NCBI GenBank assembly: GCA_049509915.1
Contig: JBEKZL010000007.1
Location: forward strand, 1-56,742
Source: JBEKYD01 sp049509915
Lineage (GTDB): Bacteria > Acidobacteriota > Terriglobia > Bryobacterales > Bryobacteraceae
Length of the DNA: 56,742 bases
Direction of reading: 5' to 3'
The notes beneath the pieces were generated by a model, which saw only the letters and a list, made by a program, of their open reading frames with translations, had not been told where the DNA came from and did not search any database. Shown here piece after piece: positions 34,585-43,195 of this stretch (positions within the stretch are counted from its first letter, which is position 1; every line of letters begins with the position of its first letter). The translations under genes and the position numbers were made by a program.

Positions 34585-35889
34585 ATGCCCGCCGAGCTGG
34601 TTTGCATCACCGAATCGTGCCGCGCCCGATTTCCGATTACCGATGTTGTCTACAACTGCCCCCGCTGCGGCGGATTGGTGGAAGCGGTGTATCCGCTCGA
34701 GGAATGTCCGCCGGAGCATTGGAAAGCGCTGTGGCGAAATCGGCGCACCTCGAACGCGGCTCTCGACCAGAGCGGGGTATGGCGCTACCGCGAGTTCATT
34801 GCGTTTGGGAGCGAGGCACACGCGGTGACGCTGCGGGAAGGAAACACACCGCTCGTCGAAGGCCGCGGGGCTGCCGGGTATGGCGGGCTGGACCGCCTGG
34901 TGTTCAAGCACCAGGGCTTCAACCCCACCGGCTCGTTCAAAGACAACGGCATGACGTGCGCCGTGGCGCAGGCCGGAAGGCTGGGGCTGCGGCGCGTGGG
35001 GTGCGTTTCCACAGGCAACACTTCGGCCTCGATGGCGGCCTATGCCAGCGCGGCGGGGCTCGACCCGGTGATCTTCATTCCCAACGGCAACATCGCCTAC
35101 GGCAAGCTGGCGCAGGCGCTGGAATATGGCGCGCGGACGCTGCAGGTGGAAGCCAATTTCGACCAGATTCTGGCACTGGTGCGGCGCCTGGCGGACCGGC
35201 TGGGCATTTACCTGCTGAATTCCATCAACCCATTCCGCATCGAAGGACAGAAGACCATCATGCTGGAAATGATGGACCAGCGCGATTGGCGGGCGCCCGA
35301 TTGGGTGGTGGTGCCGGGCGGCAACCTGGGGAACACGTCGGCTTTCGGCAAGGCGTTCCGGGAGATGCGGGAGTGGGGATTGATCGACCGTACGCCGCGC
35401 CTGGCCGTGATTCAAGCCGAAGGGGCGTCGCCATTCTACGAACTGTTCCGGTCGGCCGACCATTCGCACCTGGCGGCCAATCCACATCCGGAAACGCTCG
35501 CCACCGCGATCAAGATCGGCGATCCCGTATCGTGGCCGAAAGCGCTGAACGAAGTGTTATCTTCGAACGGCACGGTGGAGCGGGTGACCGAGCAGGAAAT
35601 TGCCGATGCCAAAGCCGTCATCGGCCGCTGCGGAATTGGCTGCGAGCCGGCGTCAGCCGCAACCCTCGCCGGCATTCGCAAGCTGACCGCCGCGGGCACC
35701 ATCAAGCGCGACGCCGACGTGGTCGCCGTACTGACCGGCAACGTGCTCAAGGACCCGGACTACATTCACCGCTACCACACCGGAACGCTCGAAGACCCGG
35801 CGGGGCGGCCGATCCGGTCGACCTACGGCAACGCGCCGCAAGTAGTTGAGGCCGACGACGAGCGAATCGCGGAGTTGCTGGCGAAGTAG
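34585..35889 (+). CDS. thrC: Threonine synthase
   Basis: The PLP enzyme converts O-phosphohomoserine to threonine. The 434-residue protein has an N-terminal zinc-ribbon-like segment (CITESC, CPRCG) as in plant-type and many bacterial ThrC, and REGNTPLVE. The PLP lysine is K119 in NPTGSFKDNGM. VSTGNTSASMAAYASAAGL and VVVPGGNLGNTSAFGKAF follow. The end SAATLAGIRKL and TGNVLKDPDY are also typical. No other threonine-pathway genes are nearby, so it stands as a single gene. Confidence 0.95.
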   Translation: MPAELVCITESCRARFPITDVVYNCPRCGGLVEAVYPLEECPPEHWKALWRNRRTSNAALDQSGVWRYREFIAFGSEAHAVTLREGNTPLVEGRGAAGYGGLDRLVFKHQGFNPTGSFKDNGMTCAVAQAGRLGLRRVGCVSTGNTSASMAAYASAAGLDPVIFIPNGNIAYGKLAQALEYGARTLQVEANFDQILALVRRLADRLGIYLLNSINPFRIEGQKTIMLEMMDQRDWRAPDWVVVPGGNLGNTSAFGKAFREMREWGLIDRTPRLAVIQAEGASPFYELFRSADHSHLAANPHPETLATAIKIGDPVSWPKALNEVLSSNGTVERVTEQEIADAKAVIGRCGIGCEPASAATLAGIRKLTAAGTIKRDADVVAVLTGNVLKDPDYIHRYHTGTLEDPAGRPIRSTYGNAPQVVEADDERIAELLAK

Positions 35890-35946
35890 GTTTTTTTCGC
35901 CTGCCATGGCCGTGCGGTTAGCTGAGCTCGCGGAGACAACGGTCCG

Positions 35947-38190
35947 CTACGCTTTTCCCTCGGTCGCCTGCCCGTTGCCGCCCGACACTTCTTTCAGCAC
36001 GTCCGCCACCACTTCGGGCTTGCGGTCCGAGTGCAGCTCGTCGCTCATGCGGCGCAACGCCACGCCGATGATATCCCGGTGGTGCAGCTTCGAGCCCGGA
36101 CCCATGCCGCTCAGCTCCAGCCAGAGCCGATGCGCCAGGTCGACGTCTTCCGGCCAGAGACGCGGCGGGTGCGGTCCCAGGTTGAAGAACACCACGTCTT
36201 TCTGATTCTCCAGCACGATCTCGAGCGAAATCGAGGGCCGCGGCTCCGGCAATTGCTCCCAGTACCGTCCCACCTGGGCGCCCTGCTCGGAGGGTGTGAG
36301 CTTCGGCGACAGGCCCATCACGATGCGCGACGATTGCAGGCGCGCGGCCGTTCGGACCACCGCTTCGTATGGGTCCGAGCCTGGCACAACCATCAGCTCT
36401 ACGTGCTTGCCGGACTTTTCCGCCAGCGTCACCACGTGGGTGAAGACGTTGGTTTCGTCGTCGGAGAAAATCTGGTCGGTGTCGAGTGGGTGCTCTCCAC
36501 TGGCGGCCTGCGTCACCCGCCGCACACTCAGCACTACGATGTCCTGCTTGCGCGTATCGGTCTTGGCCAGGATGCGGGAAAGATGCTGCAGGCGGTTGGG
36601 ATTGCGCACGGCAACCACCACATTGCCGGTGCGCACGCCGGTCGTGCCGGCGCTCAGCTCGTCCTTGGTGTCGAGACGGAATTTTTCAAGCTCCGCCGGA
36701 TGTGCCGCTTTGCGTTTGCGGTTGGCGATATCCGATAGCTCGAAAACGATGAAGAAAGCGATGGTGAAGCTGACGCCGGAGATCGTGGCTACCTCTTTGG
36801 TCAGCACGTTGATGATGGCCAGTGCGAACAGGGCGACCGTAATCAGCAGCAGACCCACCGGCAGCTCCGTCTTGCCCACGTGGAAATTCAGCGGCACTTT
36901 CCATTCCCGCCCGCTCGGTTGCTTGTAGCGCAGCACCAGCACCGAAAGCGCCTTCATGGCGAAGCTCCACACCACTCCGAAGGCGTAGGCTTCGCCCAGC
37001 ATATCCACGTCGCCCCGGCTGATCGCGATGGTCGCCAGTTGCAGGATCACGATGGTGTTGATGATCCGCGAAGTGGTTCCATAGCGGGTATGCGGATGGC
37101 GAAACCAGTCGGGCAGCACGCCGTCCTCGGCCACCCGGTTCAGCACTCCGTTCGACCCGATGATGGCCGTATTCACCGCGCCGGCCAGAATCAACATACC
37201 CACCAGCACCACGAATCCGTGAAACAGCATCCGCGCCGGCAGCGGGCCCACCAGGAACATCGACAGGCCGCCGATCAGGTTATCCAGAAAGTGCTGGCGC
37301 TGGACGTCGGGAATGATCATCACCGCGAAAAATGAAACCAGCGAGGTGAACACCATGCTGTAGATGAAAATCACGAAGCCGGCGCGCTCCAGGTTCTTCA
37401 GCTTGGGGAAAGCGATTTCGCGATTTACCTGCGCCAGGCTCTCCTCGCCGCTCATCGCCAGCAGCGAATGCCCCAGTCCCACCAGGATCGCAATGAACGT
37501 GATCTTGGGCGCCACCGTCCCTTTTAGCCATCCCAGCGCGTCCGGCGCAAAATGCATGTTCTTCATGGTGGGGAACGGGACGGGTTGGTAGCCGCGGGTG
37601 AAGATCGTAACCAGGCACCAGGCGATCAGAATCACCACCATCACCGTGGTGATCTGCATGATACGCAGCGCCTTTTCGCTCGATTCGTGAATCCCGATGA
37701 TGTTCTTGCGCCAGAAATAAATCGTCACCCCGGCGGCGAACACCGCGGCGAAATACGGCGGGTGGACATGTAGACCCGGAAGATGCAGGTGTTCGGCGGT
37801 TTCGTTGATCAGGCCGCCCAGGTACAGACCCGCGCTGACCGCGCTGATCGGGCCGGTTAACACGTAATCGAACATCAGCGCCGAAACCGAAAACTTGGCC
37901 AGCGTCCCGCCCATCGCCTCGTGTACCACCTTGTACACGCCCCCGCGCACGAACATCGAACAGCTTTCGATGTAGATGGCGCGCACCGCGTAGGAGAACA
38001 GCATGATGGCCAGGATGAACCACGGCGCCGCCTTGCCGATCGCCTGCTCCGCGATGCCGCCCACGTAGTACGCCGACGAGGCCAGGTCGCTAAGTACGAT
38101 GGCGGCGGCGCGCCAGAACGAGATAAACGACAGCATGACGGTGGTGGCCACAACCACCTTCACCGTTCCTTGCCGTTGCCCGGAAGTCAC
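35947..38190 (-). CDS. APC-type amino-acid permease with C-terminal USP-like domain
   Basis: About 12 transmembrane helices fill residues 5-510 of this 747-residue protein. Amino-acid permease features include GSNGVLNRVAEDGVLPDWF, SGEESLAQVNREI and MFVRGGVYKVVHEAMGGTLAKFSVSALMFDYVLTGPISAVSAG. A cytoplasmic tail of about 200 residues (VRTGNVVVAVRNPNRL..QDIVVLSV..HVELMVVPGSDPYEAVVRTAARLQSSRIVMG) resembles the universal-stress fold. GTG 38190 is chosen because an ACGGAGAAGA site lies just upstream; longer frames overlap the divergent nucleotidyltransferase. Substrate is unknown. Confidence 0.88.
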   Translation of the reverse strand: MTSGQRQGTVKVVVATTVMLSFISFWRAAAIVLSDLASSAYYVGGIAEQAIGKAAPWFILAIMLFSYAVRAIYIESCSMFVRGGVYKVVHEAMGGTLAKFSVSALMFDYVLTGPISAVSAGLYLGGLINETAEHLHLPGLHVHPPYFAAVFAAGVTIYFWRKNIIGIHESSEKALRIMQITTVMVVILIAWCLVTIFTRGYQPVPFPTMKNMHFAPDALGWLKGTVAPKITFIAILVGLGHSLLAMSGEESLAQVNREIAFPKLKNLERAGFVIFIYSMVFTSLVSFFAVMIIPDVQRQHFLDNLIGGLSMFLVGPLPARMLFHGFVVLVGMLILAGAVNTAIIGSNGVLNRVAEDGVLPDWFRHPHTRYGTTSRIINTIVILQLATIAISRGDVDMLGEAYAFGVVWSFAMKALSVLVLRYKQPSGREWKVPLNFHVGKTELPVGLLLITVALFALAIINVLTKEVATISGVSFTIAFFIVFELSDIANRKRKAAHPAELEKFRLDTKDELSAGTTGVRTGNVVVAVRNPNRLQHLSRILAKTDTRKQDIVVLSVRRVTQAASGEHPLDTDQIFSDDETNVFTHVVTLAEKSGKHVELMVVPGSDPYEAVVRTAARLQSSRIVMGLSPKLTPSEQGAQVGRYWEQLPEPRPSISLEIVLENQKDVVFFNLGPHPPRLWPEDVDLAHRLWLELSGMGPGSKLHHRDIIGVALRRMSDELHSDRKPEVVADVLKEVSGGNGQATEGKA

Positions 38191-38303
38191 GAAAGGTCTT
38201 CTCCGTATTGTCGCCAGGTGGCCATAAAATCGGGATTCGAGCGATGCTCTCTGAGGCGAAACAGCTTTCAGCTTATCATGTGCGGCACGGTACCATCGGT
38301 AGT

Positions 38304-39635
38304 GTGGAGCGGAACCCGTCAAACCTGGATTCCGAACGGCTGGCCCGGGCCGTCGCCTCGCGTCTGCGCGCCGCCGGGCACCACGCCTACCTGGTGGGCG
38401 GCTCCGTGCGCGACCTGCTGCTTGGCGTTCCGCCCACCGATTTCGACATTTCCACCGACGCGCGCCCCGAGCGCCTGCTGAATCTGTTCCCCGGTTCCGG
38501 AACGGTGGGCGCGCACTTCGGCGTGGTGCTGGTGCGGGACGGCGCCGTCCAGGTGGAAGTCGCTACCTTTCGCAGCGACCGCGAATATGCCGACGGCCGG
38601 CGCCCCACCGCGGTCGATTTTGAAACCGATCCGCGTGCCGATGTACTACGGCGCGACTTCACCATCAACGGCCTCATGATGGACCTGGAAACCGGCGAGG
38701 TGCTGGATTTCGTCGGAGGGCGCCGCGACCTGGAAAGCCGCACCCTGCGAGCCATCGGAGACCCGGAGGCGCGTTTTGCGGAGGACCATTTGCGCCTGCT
38801 GCGCGCCGTACGGTTCGCGGCCCGCCTGGGTTTCGAGATCGCTCCCGAAACCTGGAGGGCGATGGTGCGCCATCCCGCCTCCATCCTGACCGTGGCGCCG
38901 GAGCGCGTGCGCGACGAGCTGGAACGGATCCTGATCCAAGGCAGCGCGCGCCGCGGCTTCGAGCTGCTGGACGCCAGCGGCATGCTGGCCGTTCTGCTGC
39001 CGGAAGTGGCCGCCATGAAAGGCGTGGCCCAGCCGCCCGAGTTCCATCCCGAGGGCGATGTTTGGACCCACACCCTGCTCCTGCTCGAAAACCTGAAAGA
39101 CGCCAGCCCCGCGCTGGCGTGGGCCGCGCTGCTCCACGATGTCGGCAAGCCGCCCACGTTTCGCTTGGCCGATCGCATTCGTTTCGATGGCCACGCCGAG
39201 GAAGGCGTCCGGCTGGCGCGCGCAATCCTCGGCCGCCTGCGCGCTTCCCGCGACCAAATCGAACAGGTGGAGGCGCTGGTCGCCAACCACATGCGCTTTC
39301 TCGATGTGGGGCGGATGAAACAGAGCACGCTCAAACGCTTTCTCCGACAGCCGAACTTCGACCAGCATCTGGAGCTCCATCGCCTGGACTGCCTCGGCAG
39401 CAACGGCCATCTGGATGGCTGGGAATTCTGCCGCCGGCGCCTGGCCGAGCTGGGCACCGAACAGTTGAAACCGAAGCGGCTCCTCACCGGTGCCGACCTG
39501 ATCGCCGCCGGCTACGCTCCCGGCCCCCGCTTCGCCCAGATTCTGGACGCCGTGGAAGACGCCCAGCTGGAAGGCCGCGTGACGACGTCCGACGAAGCCA
39601 TCGAATGGGTCAAGCAGAGATACCTCGTGGCGTAA
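38304..39635 (+). CDS. tRNA nucleotidyltransferase/poly(A) polymerase family protein with HD domain
   Basis: The nucleotidyltransferase domain shows AYLVGGSVRDLLLGVPPTDFDIST, the metal-binding DxD motif. The later RRDFTINGLMMDLETGEVLDFVGGRRDL and EDHLRLLRAVRFAARLGFEI are also typical of the CCA-adding/PcnB family. The C-terminal half has an HD phosphohydrolase site (LLHDVGKP, HAEEGVRLARAIL). It probably adds CCA to tRNA 3' ends; poly(A) polymerase is the alternative. GTG 38304 is my preferred start because it precedes the conserved N-terminal helix; ATG 38244 is possible. Confidence 0.9.
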   Translation: MERNPSNLDSERLARAVASRLRAAGHHAYLVGGSVRDLLLGVPPTDFDISTDARPERLLNLFPGSGTVGAHFGVVLVRDGAVQVEVATFRSDREYADGRRPTAVDFETDPRADVLRRDFTINGLMMDLETGEVLDFVGGRRDLESRTLRAIGDPEARFAEDHLRLLRAVRFAARLGFEIAPETWRAMVRHPASILTVAPERVRDELERILIQGSARRGFELLDASGMLAVLLPEVAAMKGVAQPPEFHPEGDVWTHTLLLLENLKDASPALAWAALLHDVGKPPTFRLADRIRFDGHAEEGVRLARAILGRLRASRDQIEQVEALVANHMRFLDVGRMKQSTLKRFLRQPNFDQHLELHRLDCLGSNGHLDGWEFCRRRLAELGTEQLKPKRLLTGADLIAAGYAPGPRFAQILDAVEDAQLEGRVTTSDEAIEWVKQRYLVA

Positions 39636-39658
39636 GCTGTCATCCAGATTCTTGTGGG

Positions 39659-39715
39659 GCAGGTTGGTAACCTGCGGACCGCTTGCCAATCGGTCCAGCC
39701 GGGCGCCAGCCCGGC
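39659..39715. terminator. Three tandem stem-loops between convergent genes
   Basis: Three perfect inverted repeats follow each other: GCAGGTT/AACCTGC (39659-39675), GGACCG/CGGTCC (39676-39696) and GCCGGGC/GCCCGGC (39698-39715). They lie between the ends of the nucleotidyltransferase gene (+) and fcl (-), so they may act as a two-way terminator. The compact array also looks like a palindromic repeat element that could occur elsewhere in the genome. Confidence 0.55.
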
Positions 39716-39761
39716 CGTCCGTTGGCGCGCCCGAAACATGCCTCAACCCAAATTCCGCCGC

Positions 39762-40697
39762 TCAACCGGCCCTTCCGTTCCTCTTGTACCACTCGTAGGT
39801 CTGCCGGATGCCCTCGCGCAGCGGAATCCGCGCTCTCCAGCCCAAAGCCGTCAGCCTGGATACGTCCAGCAGTTTGCGCGGTGTTCCGTCCGGCTTCGAA
39901 CTGTCGAAGCGCAGCTTGCCCCCAAATCCGGTGATCTCGCCGATCATTTCGGCCAGTTCCAGTATCGTCAGGTCTTCGCCTACCCCGACGTTGATGATCT
40001 CCGGGCTCGAGTAGCGCTCCATCAGGTACACCGCGGCGTCGGCAAGATCGTCCACGTGCAGGAACTCCCGCCGCGGCGACCCGCTGCCCCACAACGTCAC
40101 CTCCGGCGCCCCGCTCTCCGCCGCTTCGTGGAATTTTCGCAGCAGGGCCGGCACCACGTGCGAAGTCTGCAGGTCGAAATTGTCGCCCGGCCCGTACAGA
40201 TTGGTCGGCATCAGCGAGATCGCCTCCATGCCGTACTGCCGGTGATAGGCTTGCGCCAGCTTGATGCCGGCGATTTTGGCGATGGCGTACCACTCGTTGG
40301 TGGGCTCGAGCGGCCCGCTCAGAAGGCTGTCTTCCCGGATCGGTTGCGGCGCGAATTTCGGATAAATGCAGGACGACCCGAGGCACAGCACTTTCTTCAC
40401 TCCGTGGCGCCAGGCCGCATCCAGAACCGATGTCTCCATCAGCAGGTTGTCGCGCAGGAAATCCACCGGACGGCTGGAATTCGCCAGAATGCCGCCCACC
40501 CTGGCCGCCGCTAGAAAGACGTATTCGGGCTTTTCCGCCGAGAACAACGCCTCGGCCGCGCGGGCATCCGACAGGTCCACTTCGCCATGAGTCCGAACCA
40601 GCAGGTTGCCGAATCCGCCCGCCTCGAGACGCCGGCAAATGGCCGACCCCACCAAGCCGCGGTGCCCCGCCACGAAGATCTTGCTCGTCTGCTCCAT
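39762..40697 (-). CDS. fcl: GDP-L-fucose synthase
   Basis: This epimerase/reductase makes GDP-L-fucose from GDP-4-keto-6-deoxymannose. The 311-residue protein has the Rossmann motif VAGHRGLVGSA and the conserved LGSSCIYPK. The catalytic Y-x-x-x-K is in EWYAIAKIAG, followed by PTNLYGPGDNFD and the C-terminal GWRARIPLREGIRQTYEWY. Together with gmd, next upstream on the same strand, it supplies fucose for a surface polysaccharide. A 75-bp spacer separates the two genes. Confidence 0.95.
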   Translation of the reverse strand: MEQTSKIFVAGHRGLVGSAICRRLEAGGFGNLLVRTHGEVDLSDARAAEALFSAEKPEYVFLAAARVGGILANSSRPVDFLRDNLLMETSVLDAAWRHGVKKVLCLGSSCIYPKFAPQPIREDSLLSGPLEPTNEWYAIAKIAGIKLAQAYHRQYGMEAISLMPTNLYGPGDNFDLQTSHVVPALLRKFHEAAESGAPEVTLWGSGSPRREFLHVDDLADAAVYLMERYSSPEIINVGVGEDLTILELAEMIGEITGFGGKLRFDSSKPDGTPRKLLDVSRLTALGWRARIPLREGIRQTYEWYKRNGRAG

Positions 40698-40772
40698 AGG
40701 TTTAAGCTGTCAGCGCTCAGCTCTCAGCCGCCTTGGTTTGGCCGACCGCCGATCGCTGATCGCTGCAACCTC

Positions 40773-41801
40773 CTATATATGCACGGCGTGCCCGGCCGCC
40801 AGCAGCGTCCGTTCCCGCCGCGCCAGTTCCATGTCGCAATCCACCATCTTGCGAACCAACTCCTGAAAGTTCACCTTCGGCTTCCAGCCCAGCTTGGCCC
40901 GCGCCCGCGACGAGTCGCCGCACAGGCTGTCCACTTCCGTCGGCCGGAAATAACGCGGATCGGTGCCGACGCACTTCGTCCAGTCCACGCCTGCGTATTC
41001 CGCCGCTGCTTCCAGAAACTCCTTCACCGAGTGCGCTTCGCCCGTCGCCACCACGTAATCGCCCGCCGCCTCCTGCTGCAACATCAGCCACATGGCTTCC
41101 ACGTAATCGCCCGCGTATCCCCAATCCCGCCGCGACTCCAGGTTCCCCAGATAGAATTTGTCCATCAACCCCAGCTTGATCCGCCCCAGCGAGCGCGTGA
41201 TCTTGCGCGTCACGAAGGTCTCCCCGCGCCGCTCCGATTCGTGGTTGAACAGAATCCCGTTCGCCACGAACAACCCGTACGCCTCGCGGTAGTTCACCCC
41301 GTACCAGTGGGCCGCCACCTTGGCCACGGCGTACGGACTCCGCGGATAAAACGCCGTCCCCTCGCTCTGCGGCGGCGCCGCCGCCCCGAACATCTCCGAC
41401 GACCCCGCCTGGTAATAGCGAACCTGCCGCCCCGATTCCTGCACGTGATGCCGCAGCGCCTCCAGCACCCGCAGCGCGCCGGTCGCCACCACGTCCGCCG
41501 TGTACTCGGCCTGGTCGAAACTCACCCGCACGTGCGACTGCGCCGCCAGGTTGTAGATTTCGTCCGGCTGCACTTTCTCCAGTACGTGCCGCAGTCCCGA
41601 CGCGTCGGTCACATCGCCGTAATGTAGAAACAAACGCGTTTCCGGGTCGTGCGGATCGCGGTACAGGTGCCGTATCCGGTCCGTATTGAAAGTGGACGCG
41701 CGGCGCACAATCCCGTGTACCTGGTAACCCTTGCCCAGCAGAAACTCGGCCAAAAACGATCCGTCCTGGCCGGTGATCCCCGTAATCAGAGCTCTCTTCA
41801 A
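40773..41801 (-). CDS. gmd: GDP-mannose 4,6-dehydratase
   Basis: This NADP enzyme converts GDP-mannose to GDP-4-keto-6-deoxymannose, the substrate of Fcl. Landmarks in its 342 residues are GITGQDGSFLAEFLL (nucleotide binding), QSHVRVSFDQAEYTADV and QAGSSEMFG. The active-site Tyr-Lys is in YAVAKVAAHW, followed by FNHESERRGETFVTRKI. The start is TTG 41801 with GGAG 8-9 nt upstream. The order gmd then fcl, co-directional, is the classical GDP-fucose pair. Confidence 0.95.
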   Translation of the reverse strand: MKRALITGITGQDGSFLAEFLLGKGYQVHGIVRRASTFNTDRIRHLYRDPHDPETRLFLHYGDVTDASGLRHVLEKVQPDEIYNLAAQSHVRVSFDQAEYTADVVATGALRVLEALRHHVQESGRQVRYYQAGSSEMFGAAAPPQSEGTAFYPRSPYAVAKVAAHWYGVNYREAYGLFVANGILFNHESERRGETFVTRKITRSLGRIKLGLMDKFYLGNLESRRDWGYAGDYVEAMWLMLQQEAAGDYVVATGEAHSVKEFLEAAAEYAGVDWTKCVGTDPRYFRPTEVDSLCGDSSRARAKLGWKPKVNFQELVRKMVDCDMELARRERTLLAAGHAVHI

Positions 41802-42118
41802 ACGATATTCTCCACCATCCCGAAATAATCAGTATCGCCCATCGCGCCCAAATGTCGGTAGCCGAAACGTGTTCGTGGCGCGGGCCTCTGGCCCCGCGGC
41901 GTCGGCTGTCGAGCCGGCGTTCCCCCGTCCGCCCTCGCAGCTGCCGTGCACAAAAATGCACAAAACGCAGCCCCGACGGTCTGTTCTCTGACTCCCGATC
42001 ACAGAACTTCAGAATATTTCTTACCCTTCTCACTCCAGTCGGTTACCGGCACTCCGCCCCGCCCGGCGCCCGCCTTTTCCCCGCTCCCCGGTTATCGTAT
42101 CGCCGAAAGCTGATCCTT
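41802..42118. other. 317-bp divergent intergenic region
   Basis: This lies between gmd and the SEC-C/HTH gene and must hold both promoters. A hairpin GCGGG..CCCGC (near 41881) and a direct repeat TGCACAAAAATGCACAAAA (41947-41965) are visible. A similar TGCACAAATTTGCACAA occurs inside the next gene (42568-42584). I see no coding region. The frame that appears to extend the HTH gene upstream has no family-like sequence and no ribosome-binding site. Confidence 0.45.
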
Positions 42119-42724
42119 ATGATCGATTTGGGAATCTCCTCCCAACAACGCCACGTTATCGACGCCCTGTCAAGCGGCGCCAGCCTCTCCGACGCCGCCG
42201 CCCTCGCCGGCGTCCACCGCAATACCGTCGCCTATTGGCGCCGCAACTTCTCTTTCTTCCGGGCCGCGCTAGTCCACGCTCAATACGACCGCGCCCAGTT
42301 GTTCCGCGGACGCGCCGAAGCTCTCGCCGATCTCGCCTTTGAAACCGTGCGCGACATCCTCTCCGACCCCAAAGCTTCCCCCTCCGTTCGCCTCAAAGCC
42401 GCCACTTTCATCATTGAAATAGCCGTCACCCCAACCTCGCTCGAACCAGATAAGCCCATAGGCTTCGATGAGCTCTTGAACGATCCCTTCGACGGCAAAA
42501 TACCCGGCGCCCAGCAACCCGAACCGGAAGCAGAGGAAAAACGGCAACCGGAACCCGCCGCGCCGGCTGCACAAATTTGCACAACCGCCAACCCGGTACC
42601 GTCCCCGTCGGAGCCCTATCGCCGCCCCAACCCCAAGATCGGCCGCAACCAACCCTGTCCCTGCGGCAGCGGCCAAAAACATAAACACTGCTGCCTGGGC
42701 AAGCCCCTGGCGGCCACAGCCTGA
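42119..42724 (+). CDS. Helix-turn-helix protein with C-terminal SEC-C zinc motif
   Basis: The 201-residue product starts with a DNA-binding-type HTH (HVIDALSSGASLSDAAALAGVHRNTVAYWRRN), as in small terminase subunits and transposase-like proteins. A helical middle and a proline/glutamate-rich linker follow. It ends with the SEC-C zinc-binding motif C-x-C-x8-C-C (CPCGSGQKHKHCC). A remnant of the same tail is at 33536-33592, so the family is multi-copy here. ATG 42119 begins the recognisable part. Role unknown; DNA binding is inference from the HTH. Confidence 0.75.
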   Translation: MIDLGISSQQRHVIDALSSGASLSDAAALAGVHRNTVAYWRRNFSFFRAALVHAQYDRAQLFRGRAEALADLAFETVRDILSDPKASPSVRLKAATFIIEIAVTPTSLEPDKPIGFDELLNDPFDGKIPGAQQPEPEAEEKRQPEPAAPAAQICTTANPVPSPSEPYRRPNPKIGRNQPCPCGSGQKHKHCCLGKPLAATA

Positions 42725-42838
42725 TCGAGACCATGAAAAAACCATCCAGCTTTCCAATTTCCCGGGAGCAGCTCACCGCTAACCGGGCTTGTCCCCCGGC
42801 CCAGTCCCCCCCGAAGCGTTCCGCCAGGCCCCAAACTC

Positions 42839-43126
42839 GTGCCCGTTGCTTCGGAGCCCGACGACGATCTGGAGCGGATCACTGCCGATCTCGTCCGCCT
42901 TTACCAGCCCGTCGGCCACATGGACATGTTCCCCATCGAATGCATCGCCTTAGCCCGGCGGAACCGCATTCGGGTGGCGCGAGCCAAATCCGCCCTCCTT
43001 GCCGGCCTCAACGAAAAGCTTCGCACCATCGAATCTTTCGAGAAATACCTCGAACGCAAAGAGCGCAGCCGCATCGAGCACCTCCGCCGCTGTAGATCGC
43101 TCCCACAACCGGCTCCCAACCAGTGA
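42839..43126 (+). CDS. Small helical protein, function unknown
   Basis: The frame of 95 residues begins at GTG 42839. It is rich in Arg, Glu and Leu, with a run that could form a coiled coil (NRIRVARAKSALLAGLNEKLRTIESFEKYLERKERSRIEHLRR). It has no signal peptide. It follows the SEC-C/HTH gene by 114 bp on the same strand and may be part of the same mobile or repeated module. I cannot tell whether it is expressed. Confidence 0.4.
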   Translation: MPVASEPDDDLERITADLVRLYQPVGHMDMFPIECIALARRNRIRVARAKSALLAGLNEKLRTIESFEKYLERKERSRIEHLRRCRSLPQPAPNQ

Positions 43127-43195
43127 CAGACCGCACGCTCCTCCCGTTATTGATTCGGCCCCGGCGTCCTCCCTTCAAACCGACTAGAATCGAAT

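Noticed and set aside
40717..42033. 438-residue - strand frame over gmd
   Set aside because: It overlaps gmd in another frame and is rich in Arg/Gly without motifs; gmd is clear.
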